Shown here one piece after another: positions 9,208 to 15,604 of a stretch of 39,310 nt of DNA. The notes under the pieces are model-generated. The model had not been told where the DNA came from. It made no database searches and was given only the letters and a program-made list of their open reading frames with translations. The position numbers and the translations under genes are program-made. Location: NCBI GenBank assembly GCA_022510785.1, contig JAFLSV010000019.1, positions 1 to 39,310 of the forward strand, in the 5' to 3' direction. Origin of the DNA: Desulfovibrionaceae bacterium. Its GTDB lineage: Bacteria > Desulfobacterota > Desulfovibrionia > Desulfovibrionales > Desulfovibrionaceae. Numbering within the stretch: the stretch's first letter is position 1; the number at the start of each line of letters is the position of its first letter.

Positions 9208-9237
9208 ATTATCGTGCAGACGAAAGTTGCTTGTAAA
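9208..9237 (-). promoter_or_regulatory. Sigma-70-like promoter of the flavin oxidoreductase
   Basis: On the minus strand TTTACA (9232-9237) and GATAAT (9208-9213) are 18 bases apart, giving a start near 9201 and a leader of about 20 bases before the ATG. It lies between the EamA gene and the oxidoreductase, so the latter can be expressed alone. Confidence 0.55.
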
Positions 9238-9238
9238 G

Positions 9239-9251
9239 GTGAAATATTCAC
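9239..9251. promoter_or_regulatory. Palindrome next to the -35 box
   Basis: GTGAA-ATA-TTCAC is a perfect 5-bp inverted repeat adjoining the -35 box of the oxidoreductase promoter, centred about 44 bases before the predicted start. Site form and position suit a CRP/FNR-family activator, but the regulator is not identified. Confidence 0.4.
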
Positions 9252-9294
9252 AGATCCTGGCAAGGAAAAAATGGACAGTGAAAAGATCCCTCGC

Positions 9295-10197
9295 TCAGCG
9301 GGAAAGCAGAATGGCGGCCCCCGCGCAGGCGATGCAGGCGCCCAGAACGGACGAACGGGCGGGCATCCGTCGCTCCACAAGGGCCAGGAGAATCAGCAGG
9401 GCAATGGGTTCCAGCTCGATAAGCATGGAGGCTATGGCGGCGGGCAAAGCCTCCAGGGCCATGCAGGACAGCCAGATGCCGCCTGCCGGGCCGAACAGGC
9501 AGCCCAGAAGGAAGAGTCTGAAGATGCCTGGCCGGGCGCGCACGGCGCCAAGGGCGGCCCCCAGCGGGCCGCGCGTCAGGGCGAACAGCCAGAGGACGCC
9601 GGTGGAAATGGCGTTGCGGTAAAAGGCCAGAGACAGCGCGTCCATGCCGCTTTCCAGCGCCTGTTTGGAAAAGATCATGCCCACAGCCAGTGCCAGAGCG
9701 GACACCAGGGCAAATGCCAGCCCCCTGGCGCGGCGGCGTTTGTCGAGCGGCGGATTATGCGCGTCCCGCTGTTCCGAAAGCACCACCAGAATAACCCCGC
9801 AGGTGGCCACGGCCATGCCTGTCCAGCCCTGAAAACCGATGCGTTCCCCCAGAAAGAGCGCGCCGAGCAGGGCGGTGAAGCTGGCCGACAGCGACTGGCA
9901 CACCTGCGTGGGGCGCAGCCCTATGCTCAGCGCCCCGGCATAGAAGCAGGCGTCGCAGACGATGATTCCGCCCAGCCCCGAGGCCGCGGCCAGCCAGACA
10001 AGGCGGGGCGAGTGCGGCAGCGCCTGGCCCAGCAGCAGGCAGCACGCGCCAAGAACCGCTGTGGCCAGAGGCTGGCGCATCAGCATAAGTACCCAGATTC
10101 CCACCCGGCGCGAAATTGACGTGTGGATGATACCGGCCAGAGCCCACGAAAAAGCCGTGGACAGCGCGAAGACAATTCCCAGACCCAATCCCGACAT
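9295..10197 (-). CDS. EamA-family (DMT) transporter
   Basis: A 300-residue inner-membrane protein with about ten hydrophobic helices in two similar halves, as in drug/metabolite transporters. The first half opens with GLGIVFALSTAFSWALAG, and the second EamA repeat starts near ARGLAFALVSALALAVGM. Such carriers export amino acids, metabolites or drugs; the substrate cannot be told. The ATG at 10197 must be the start, since a TGA lies in frame a few codons upstream and the first helix begins at once. There is no recognisable ribosome site; instead a perfect 7-bp inverted repeat ends directly at the start codon. The flavin oxidoreductase lies 114 bases downstream with its own promoter. Confidence 0.88.
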   Translation of the reverse strand: MSGLGLGIVFALSTAFSWALAGIIHTSISRRVGIWVLMLMRQPLATAVLGACCLLLGQALPHSPRLVWLAAASGLGGIIVCDACFYAGALSIGLRPTQVCQSLSASFTALLGALFLGERIGFQGWTGMAVATCGVILVVLSEQRDAHNPPLDKRRRARGLAFALVSALALAVGMIFSKQALESGMDALSLAFYRNAISTGVLWLFALTRGPLGAALGAVRARPGIFRLFLLGCLFGPAGGIWLSCMALEALPAAIASMLIELEPIALLILLALVERRMPARSSVLGACIACAGAAILLSR

Positions 10198-10213
10198 ACA
10201 ATGCCCGCATTGT
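10198..10213. promoter_or_regulatory. Palindrome abutting the EamA start codon
   Basis: ACAATGC-CC-GCATTGT is a perfect 7-bp inverted repeat ending at the base before the minus-strand ATG. It could be a repressor operator or, in mRNA, a small hairpin (6-bp stem, 4-base loop) over the translation start region. Confidence 0.45.
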
Positions 10214-10382
10214 CAAAATCATGCGATGCCGCAGTCGGTATCACGGCGGAGCGGGCGTGTCACTCCCCCGGGAGGCGGTTTTTCCGCTCCCGCCGCGAAA
10301 GCACGCGCCGCATTTTGCCGGTTGCCTTTGTATTGCTGGCAGGAATCAGAAAACTGCAATTTTTTTCATAGAGAGGGTGAAC

Positions 10383-10484
10383 ATGATGGCATTCAGTGGT
10401 ATCCGCTCCAATACGCTTGTGCGATATGCCGGAAATTTCACACACTCCGTGCGTGGGATAAAAAATGATGGCATTTTTTTTTGA
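10383..10484 (+). CDS. Possible small protein of 33 residues
   Basis: A short frame starts with tandem ATG codons at 10383 and 10386 and is preceded at 6 bases by GAGGGTGA, a strong ribosome-site match. The predicted peptide begins MMAFSGIRSNTLVRY and ends in two phenylalanines within a nine-T run. It has no recognised domain. It lies alone in the 525-base space between the divergent EamA gene and ruvC. An 11-base repeat (ATGATGGCATT) sits at its start and again near its end. It may be a chance frame. Confidence 0.2.
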   Translation: MMAFSGIRSNTLVRYAGNFTHSVRGIKNDGIFF

Positions 10485-10518
10485 GCAGCATAAGGCATAA
10501 AACCTCATAGGCAGGGTA

Positions 10519-10547
10519 TTACAAGGATATTCCCGTGCGAATATCAG
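10519..10547 (+). promoter_or_regulatory. Promoter-like boxes with embedded palindrome
   Basis: TTACAA (10519-10524) and TATCAG (10542-10547) are 17 bases apart. A perfect 7-bp inverted repeat, GATATTC-N6-GAATATC (10526-10545), fills the spacer, as a repressor site would. The predicted start would give ruvC a leader of about 170 bases. Confidence 0.4.
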
Positions 10548-10723
10548 GTATTGTTCTTTTTAAGTACTCCAAAAAGTGGCGAAAAATCAAGATGCGGGTG
10601 AGGCATCATGCCGTGCAGCCGGTCATCAGGGGCACGGCAGGCAGAGAGCTTGCATGCTCGCCCGGGGCGGCGTATTGTCACACTGTGCGCTGCGTCATGC
10701 TGTGCAGTGCTGGAAGGATTCGG

Positions 10724-11236
10724 ATGAGTGATTCTGGCGGAATAACGGTCATCGGCATTGACCCTGGATCCACAGTGACAGGATGGGGAGTGGTGCGCGA
10801 GGCTTCGGGCGTGCTCAGCCTGGTGGCCTGCGGAGCCATTCGGGCCAGGGGCGCGGAATTTCCCGAGCGTCTGGCCTCCATCTATCATGCCCTGAACGCG
10901 GTTCTGGAGCGCTGGCAGCCGGTCGAGGCCGCCGTGGAGCAGGTATTTACGGCGAAAAACGCATCCTCGGCCCTGAAGCTGGGCCAGGCCCGGGGCGTGG
11001 TTATTGCCGCCTGCGCGGCGCACAGCCTGCCCGTCCGCGACTACCCTCCCGCGCTGGTGAAAAAATCGCTGGTGGGCACGGGGCGGGCCGAAAAGGAGCA
11101 GGTGGCCTTTATGGTCGCCCAAATGCTGGGCTGCACACGGAAAAACTGGGCGCTGGATACCAGTGACGCCCTGGGGGTGGCCCTGTGCCATCTGTCCATG
11201 CGCCGCTTTCAGCGTTTGGCCGCCCTGGCGCAGTAG
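10724..11236 (+). CDS. ruvC: Holliday junction resolvase RuvC
   Basis: RuvC cuts Holliday junctions during recombination repair, acting with RuvAB. The 170-residue product shows the acidic catalytic residues: Asp in VIGIDPGSTVTGWGVV, Glu in VEQVFTAKNASSALKLGQ, and the final His/Asp group in DTSDALGVALCHL. The length is normal for the family. I chose the ATG at 10724 because GGAAGGA lies 5-6 bases upstream and RuvC homology begins at once; the frame runs open further upstream but that part is not RuvC-like. No ruvA or ruvB is in the window, so this ruvC stands apart from its partners. It is convergent with adk, separated by a terminator that overlaps its stop codon. Confidence 0.95.
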   Translation: MSDSGGITVIGIDPGSTVTGWGVVREASGVLSLVACGAIRARGAEFPERLASIYHALNAVLERWQPVEAAVEQVFTAKNASSALKLGQARGVVIAACAAHSLPVRDYPPALVKKSLVGTGRAEKEQVAFMVAQMLGCTRKNWALDTSDALGVALCHLSMRRFQRLAALAQ

Positions 11237-11256
11237 GCTCCGCCAGGGCGGTTCTT
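11220..11256 (+). terminator. Terminator overlapping the ruvC stop codon
   Basis: A perfect 11-bp stem (11220-11230 with 11241-11251) has a 10-base loop containing the ruvC TAG, followed by TTCTT. It separates ruvC from convergent adk. Confidence 0.7.
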
Positions 11257-11289
11257 GCGCGGCTTTCGCCGGTTTGTTGCGCTCTGCCG

Positions 11290-11964
11290 TTAATGCAGCT
11301 GGGCCAGCAGCGTGGCGCGGATATGGTCAATGGAACCCGAACCGTCCAGTTCAATATAGGTGGTCTTGCCGTCTTGGGCGGCTATTTTCTTGAAATAATG
11401 GGCCGCGGCCAGGGTGCCGCTGTTTTCGTCGTAATAGATGTCGTGGCGCTTGTTGATGGCCTCTTCATTCTGGTCGTCCGCGCGGGCCGAAAGTGCGCCG
11501 CCGCATACCCGGCATCTGTCCCCGGCGGGCTTGATGGCGTCTATGTGGATATTGTTAGGATGATTGTTGTTGTTCGCGCACAGCCGGCGCCCCATGATGC
11601 GCTTTTTGGCCGTTTCGCGCGGAAGCAGGATTTCCACCACATAGTCAAGGTGCATTCCTGCCCCGGTCAGGGCCTCGTGCAGCTTGCGGGCCTGTTCCAT
11701 GTTGCGCGGAAAGCCGTCCAGCAGCCAGCCCTTGTCGCCCTGTTTGCCCAAAATATCCAGAATCATGGGAATGGTGATTTCGTCCGGCACCAGTTCGCCG
11801 CGCTCCATGTATTCCTTGGCTTTTTTGCCCAGGTCGGTTCCGCTGCCCACATGCTGGCGGAAAACCGCGCCGGATTCGATGTGGGCCACGCCGTATCTGT
11901 CCATCAACAGGGCGCCCTGGGTACCCTTGCCGCTGCCATTGGGGCCAAAAATAAGAATGTTCAT
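11290..11964 (-). CDS. adk: Adenylate kinase with a metal-binding LID
   Basis: This enzyme interconverts ATP plus AMP and two ADP in the cytosol. The 224-residue protein begins MNILIFGPNGSGKGTQ, the phosphate-binding loop, and has the AMP-site segment WLLDGFPRN. In the LID, Cys129, His135, Cys151 and Cys154 form C-X5-H-X15-C-X2-C, the same spacing and numbering I recall for the Desulfovibrio gigas enzyme, which binds zinc, cobalt or iron; the usual Gram-negative LID has no such site. The ATG at 11964 overlaps the stop of the J-domain gene by four bases (ATGA), so translation is probably coupled. It is the last gene of a three-gene minus-strand unit. Confidence 0.96.
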   Translation of the reverse strand: MNILIFGPNGSGKGTQGALLMDRYGVAHIESGAVFRQHVGSGTDLGKKAKEYMERGELVPDEITIPMILDILGKQGDKGWLLDGFPRNMEQARKLHEALTGAGMHLDYVVEILLPRETAKKRIMGRRLCANNNNHPNNIHIDAIKPAGDRCRVCGGALSARADDQNEEAINKRHDIYYDENSGTLAAAHYFKKIAAQDGKTTYIELDGSGSIDHIRATLLAQLH

Positions 11965-13148
11965 GAATCGCCTCGCTCCTTGATCTGAAAAGTCAGGTAC
12001 AGATCACCCTGCCAGCGCCCCAGCTTTTTGCCCATGCCTTTCAGGCGGATGGGTTTGCCGGGCACAAAATCCTGCGGAAGGGTAATGTCCACAGTACGCA
12101 ATTCACCGGAAAACCCGTGCCGTATCTGCAAACGGATGCGGGCACCGGGAAAGAGGTTGGCGGCGGGAAAGAACAGCTCCTGTTCCTCGTCAATCTGATT
12201 GCGCATCCAGCCCTTGATGGCATGGCCGATGCCGCCGGTCAGATCCACCTGAAAGGTCTTGTCCCCCCATTCCATTTGAATCTTGCGGGGCTGGGGGGCC
12301 GGTTTGGCCGGTGTGTTCTGCCGGTTTCTGACCTCGCTGTAAATATCCTCGTACACCCGCCGCGCAAAGGGGTCATTGAGCAGTTCCTGCAAGAGTTCCT
12401 CGCGGCTGCTGTCGGCCGATCCAAAACCGCTTTCGGACGCGCCGCGTCCCGGTGTTTCTCCGCCGGTTCCGGAGGGCGCTCCGTGGGGAGGGGCGGCCTG
12501 CTCTTCAGAACCCGGGCCCGAAGGCCGGCTGTAGGTGCGGCGGTAGGCTTCGGGCCGCGGGCCCGCGCTGCGCTGCCGCTCGGCCTCGCGCAGCTTTTCC
12601 TCCCGTTCCCGCTCCGCCGCGCGAAGGGCTTCATCCCGGCGGGCTTTTTCCTCTTTGGCTTTGGCCTGACGGGCCAGCCGTTCCGCCTCCTGGCGGTCGA
12701 TTTCGCGCTGCAGCCGTTCGCGCCGTTCGGCCTCGCGCCGCTCTTTCTCTTCCTTTTCACGCCGTTCGCGGGCTATGCGTTCCTGTTCCCTGCGTTCCCG
12801 GCGCTCCTGTTCTTTCTTTTCCCGCCGTTCGGCCTCGCGCCGTTCCCTTTCTTCCCGCTCACGGCGGGCCTGCTCGGCGTATGCGTTGCGGCCGGTTCGC
12901 GCGTTGGCGCCTCCCGCTTCCGCTCCCGTGGCTGACGACGAGGCGGGCGGGGCCAGAAAGCGCAGCAGTGTCACATAGGCTTCATTGAGTTCCTGAAAGG
13001 CCCGACTGGCCCCGTCACTGGGGTTGAGGTCAGGGTGCAGCTCAAAGGCCCGTTTGCGATAGGCGTGCTTGACCGTCTCCAGATCCGAGTCGTGGGCAAC
13101 ACCCAGTATGGCGTAACATTCCTTCAGGGAAAGCGAGCTGGCCTTCAT
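11961..13148 (-). CDS. J-domain co-chaperone with long charged helix
   Basis: The 395-residue protein starts with a J domain (residues 8-65) holding the HPD tripeptide at 38-40 that stimulates DnaK-type Hsp70s. Residues 91-193 are almost wholly Glu, Arg, Lys, Ala and Gln, predicting one long charged helix or coiled coil. A Ser/Gly/Pro linker follows (195-250), then a C-terminal region (285-392) resembling a DnaJ substrate-binding fold, with LPQDFVPGKPIRLKGMGKK close to the C-terminal motif of DnaJ/CbpA proteins. The zinc-finger and Gly/Phe regions of true DnaJ are absent, so this is a specialised J protein. Its start and stop overlap the neighbouring genes by four bases each, pointing to coupled translation. 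Clients are unknown. Confidence 0.88.
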   Translation of the reverse strand: MKASSLSLKECYAILGVAHDSDLETVKHAYRKRAFELHPDLNPSDGASRAFQELNEAYVTLLRFLAPPASSSATGAEAGGANARTGRNAYAEQARREREERERREAERREKKEQERRERREQERIARERREKEEKERREAERRERLQREIDRQEAERLARQAKAKEEKARRDEALRAAEREREEKLREAERQRSAGPRPEAYRRTYSRPSGPGSEEQAAPPHGAPSGTGGETPGRGASESGFGSADSSREELLQELLNDPFARRVYEDIYSEVRNRQNTPAKPAPQPRKIQMEWGDKTFQVDLTGGIGHAIKGWMRNQIDEEQELFFPAANLFPGARIRLQIRHGFSGELRTVDITLPQDFVPGKPIRLKGMGKKLGRWQGDLYLTFQIKERGDS

Positions 13149-14056
13149 GAGTGTTCGCTCCCTGCGCGGCCGTCCGTTCGCGGCGAACGGGCGGGCAATT
13201 CCCGTTCATGCACGATAAGCGCGCGTCCGTCGCGGGCCGGATCCGTCCCCAGAAGATCCCAGGCGCGCAAGGAGGCAAAGCCTTCCCAGGCAAAAGCCGC
13301 ATGGGTTGCATCGCGGGCAATGCCGGGGCAGTCCGCCCTGGCCATATTAAAGCTGACAGGATCGATCAGATTGCCCCGGAAATAGGGCCAGGCCCGGCAT
13401 ACATCGGGCCGTGCCTCGTGTATGGTGCAGCCCAGCTTTACCCGGTAAAATTCGCAAAAGCCGTCTTCGCCGCACAGCAGCATGGGTTTGCCGCCCCGCA
13501 TTTCGCTATGGCGGGCCAGACATTCTTCCTTGCTCAGTCCCAGGTGGGCGGCCAGCCTGGGCAGATCGCGCGGGCCCAGCACAATGCCTCCCCGGCCCTG
13601 GCAGCAGTGCCCGCAGCGCTGGCAGGTGAACAGCCTCGCGGGGAACAGGCGTGTGTGTTCGGTCAGGATGCAGCGATCCTCCACCACGGCAATACCCTCG
13701 CGCCGCAGCATTTCGCCCGCCTCAGGGCAGCGTATGCCTTCCTGCATCCAGAACAGCAGGGGGCGGCGGGGCAGGGCCAGGCTTTCCCGGGCATGAGCGG
13801 GGCAGTGCTCGGCCGCGCGGAACAGGCATACGATGTCAGGATGGAAGCCCTGACCGGGCAAATCTTCCAAGCGGGCGGCCGCGGGCATGCCCCATACTGT
13901 CCTGCGCGCCGGATGAACCGGAAAAACGCGGTAGCCTGCGGCCATGAGAAAGCGGCCCACCCGATCCACGGGCGAGCCGGGCTTGTCCTTCGCGCCCAGA
14001 ATGGCGATGCTTGAGGCACGGCTGAGCAGGTCACGCAGGGTATCGTCAAACAGCAT
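13145..14056 (-). CDS. CoA-binding domain / YkgJ cysteine-cluster fusion
   Basis: This 303-residue protein joins two domains. Residues 12-135 look like a CoA-binding Rossmann domain of the YccU kind: SIAILGAKDKPGSPVDRVG, VFPVHPARRTVWG and LLFWMQEGI are typical. Residues 140-255 are a YkgJ-type cysteine cluster (CQRCGHCCQG, then Cys195, 201, 210 and 220), thought to bind zinc or iron. The start at 14056 has AAGGTG upstream and begins the CoA-binding fold; a longer frame to 14311 is low-complexity. It is the first gene of the coupled unit with the J-domain gene and adk, with a promoter at 14089-14117. Function unknown; a ligand-responsive metal-binding or modification role is only a guess. Confidence 0.85.
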   Translation of the reverse strand: MLFDDTLRDLLSRASSIAILGAKDKPGSPVDRVGRFLMAAGYRVFPVHPARRTVWGMPAAARLEDLPGQGFHPDIVCLFRAAEHCPAHARESLALPRRPLLFWMQEGIRCPEAGEMLRREGIAVVEDRCILTEHTRLFPARLFTCQRCGHCCQGRGGIVLGPRDLPRLAAHLGLSKEECLARHSEMRGGKPMLLCGEDGFCEFYRVKLGCTIHEARPDVCRAWPYFRGNLIDPVSFNMARADCPGIARDATHAAFAWEGFASLRAWDLLGTDPARDGRALIVHERELPARSPRTDGRAGSEHS

Positions 14057-14088
14057 GCTTACACCTTGGCCGGATAGCGGCGGGAAGC

Positions 14089-14117
14089 AGAATACACGCT
14101 TGGGGCGAACAACGCAA
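14089..14117 (-). promoter_or_regulatory. Promoter of the YkgJ-fusion / J-protein / adk unit
   Basis: On the minus strand TTGCGT (14112-14117) and TATTCT (14089-14094) are exactly 17 bases apart, giving a short leader before the ATG at 14056. Confidence 0.55.
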
Positions 14118-14137
14118 CGGCCCTGCCGATCCCCGGC

Positions 14138-14166
14138 TTGCCGGCCGGGCGGAAACGGTGTAGAAA
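14138..14166 (+). promoter_or_regulatory. Promoter-like boxes directly before the M24 peptidase start
   Basis: TTGCCG (14138-14143) and TAGAAA (14161-14166) are 17 bases apart. The predicted RNA start near 14173 is almost at the ATG (14175), so the transcript might be leaderless. Confidence 0.4.
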
Positions 14167-14174
14167 TATCCGCC

Positions 14175-15458
14175 ATGGACGACGCTGTTTCTTTCACCGC
14201 CTTGGAGCGTCTGCCCGATGCCGAAGCGTGCCTGCGCTGGGAGCGCTGCCGCCGCCTGCTTGATCGGTGGGCGCCCGAAGCTTCGGGCCTGCTCGTTTTT
14301 TCGCGTGTCAATATCTATTATCTGACCGGCACCATGGGGGCGGGCCTGTTCTGGCTGCCCCGCGAGGGCAGACCGGTGCTTTTGCTGCGCAAGGGATTGC
14401 GGCGCGCCGCTCTGGAAAGTCCGGTGAGCGAACTGCGGCCCTTCCGATCCTACCGCGAGGTGGGCGGACTGCTGGCCGGGGCGGGCAGTCCCCTGGGCGA
14501 TGTGGCAGCCGCCGACATGGCGGGCTTGCCCTGGTCGCTGTCCACCATGCTGTGCGAGCGCCTGCCCCATGTGCGCTTTGTGTCCGGCGACGCGATCCTG
14601 AGCCGTGCCCGCGCGGTTAAAAGCCCCTGGGAGCTGGGCAGGCTGTCCGAGGCCGGCGAACGCCAGCGCCAGGGGTTGCGCGAGCTGCTGCCCCGCTTGA
14701 TCCGGCCCGGCATGACGGAACGGGATATTGCCGTCCTGTGCGTCAGCGCGTATCTTGAACTGGGCCACGGCGGCCTGATGCGCATGAACGCGCCGGGCGA
14801 GGAAGTTTTTTTCGGGCATGTGGCGGCTGACGATTCGGGGAATTATCCCCACTATTATAATGGCCCCATGGGTTTTCGGGGCGTGCATCCGGCGCTGCCC
14901 TGCCTGGGCAGTGAAAGCACCGTCTGGCGGCCGGGCAGACCCCTGACCGTGGATATGGCCTTCACGTTCAAGGGCTATACTACCGACAAAACCCAAACCT
15001 ACTGGGCGGGCGAACCGGACACCATGCCCGGCCATGCCCGCCGGGCGTATGAGCTTTGTGTGGACATTCAGCGCCGTGCCGCCGCGTCCTTACGGCCGGG
15101 GGCCATCCCCTCGCAGATCTGGCGCGAAACCCGGGAGCTGGTGAACGACACGCCCTTTGCGGAAGGCTTCATGGGCCTGGACGACGATCAGGTGCCCTTT
15201 CTGGGGCATGGAATCGGCCTGGCCATTGACGAATATCCGGTCATTGCCAAGGGCTTTGATGAAGCGCTGGAAGAGGGCATGGTTCTGGCCCTGGAGCCGA
15301 AAATAGCCATTCCGGGGTTTGGCATGGTGGGCATAGAGAACAGCTTTGTGGTGGAGGGCGGCGGCGCCCGCTGCCTGACCGGCGATGAAACGGATCTGAT
15401 CTTTGTGCCGGATACCGGCGGGGAGCGCCCTGGCCGCTGGACGGAGCGGCGTTTATAG
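14175..15458 (+). CDS. M24-family metallopeptidase (Xaa-Pro peptidase-like)
   Basis: This 427-residue protein has an N-terminal creatinase-like domain (about 1-155, with FSRVNIYYLTGTMGAG) and a C-terminal pita-bread catalytic domain. All five metal ligands of the M24 family are visible: Asp260, Asp271, His345 (in GHGIGLAIDE), Glu374 (LALEPKIAIPG) and Glu388 (GIENSFVV). It should be a cytosolic two-metal aminopeptidase removing residues before proline, though the family also includes dipeptidases and non-peptidases. The start at 14175 lacks a ribosome site within reach and lies close behind promoter-like boxes. It is divergent from the YkgJ-fusion gene and is followed by cheW after 146 bases. 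Confidence 0.92.
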   Translation: MDDAVSFTALERLPDAEACLRWERCRRLLDRWAPEASGLLVFSRVNIYYLTGTMGAGLFWLPREGRPVLLLRKGLRRAALESPVSELRPFRSYREVGGLLAGAGSPLGDVAAADMAGLPWSLSTMLCERLPHVRFVSGDAILSRARAVKSPWELGRLSEAGERQRQGLRELLPRLIRPGMTERDIAVLCVSAYLELGHGGLMRMNAPGEEVFFGHVAADDSGNYPHYYNGPMGFRGVHPALPCLGSESTVWRPGRPLTVDMAFTFKGYTTDKTQTYWAGEPDTMPGHARRAYELCVDIQRRAAASLRPGAIPSQIWRETRELVNDTPFAEGFMGLDDDQVPFLGHGIGLAIDEYPVIAKGFDEALEEGMVLALEPKIAIPGFGMVGIENSFVVEGGGARCLTGDETDLIFVPDTGGERPGRWTERRL

Positions 15459-15488
15459 GCCATGATCAAAAAAATGTGTGCCGGGGGC

Positions 15489-15515
15489 TATGGTTTGGCA
15501 GGCAAATGCCGATAA
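15489..15515 (+). promoter_or_regulatory. Sigma-28 (FliA)-type promoter of cheW
   Basis: The -10 element GCCGATAA (15508-15515) matches the FliA consensus at all eight bases. It is preceded, after exactly 11 bases, by TATGGTTT (15489-15496), matching the -35 consensus TAAAGTTT at six of eight. The predicted RNA start is near 15523, about 80 bases before the cheW ATG. Confidence 0.75.
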
Positions 15516-15524
15516 TGCCTGTGT

Positions 15525-15541
15525 GACGGGTTTCACCCGTC
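15525..15541 (+). other. Short hairpin in the cheW leader
   Basis: GACGGGT-TTC-ACCCGTC forms a perfect 7-bp stem with a 3-base loop. No T-run follows. It lies just after the predicted FliA-dependent RNA start, so it could be a 5' mRNA stabiliser or a weak terminator of the M24 gene. Confidence 0.35.
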
Positions 15542-15604
15542 TGCCTCCGTCTGGGGCGACATGACGCGGGTCATTATTATCCATGGGGATAGAGGAGTTC
15601 TATT

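Larger units (their letters stand above)
10214..10723. other. Long intergenic region between the EamA gene and ruvC
   Basis: About 510 bases with no established gene. It is AT-richer than its surroundings between about 10360 and 10580. It holds the 33-codon frame at 10383-10484, the direct repeat ATGATGGCATT at 10383-10393 and 10465-10475, a nine-T run, and a palindrome with promoter-like boxes at 10519-10547. A small regulatory RNA is possible but not shown. Confidence 0.4.

Noticed and set aside
15489..15515. Sigma-54 promoter before cheW
   Set aside because: The GG and GC dinucleotides are not at the required spacing, while the sigma-28 match is much better.
15463..15516. 17-codon frame after the M24 peptidase stop
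   Set aside because: No ribosome site, and it lies over the FliA-type promoter.
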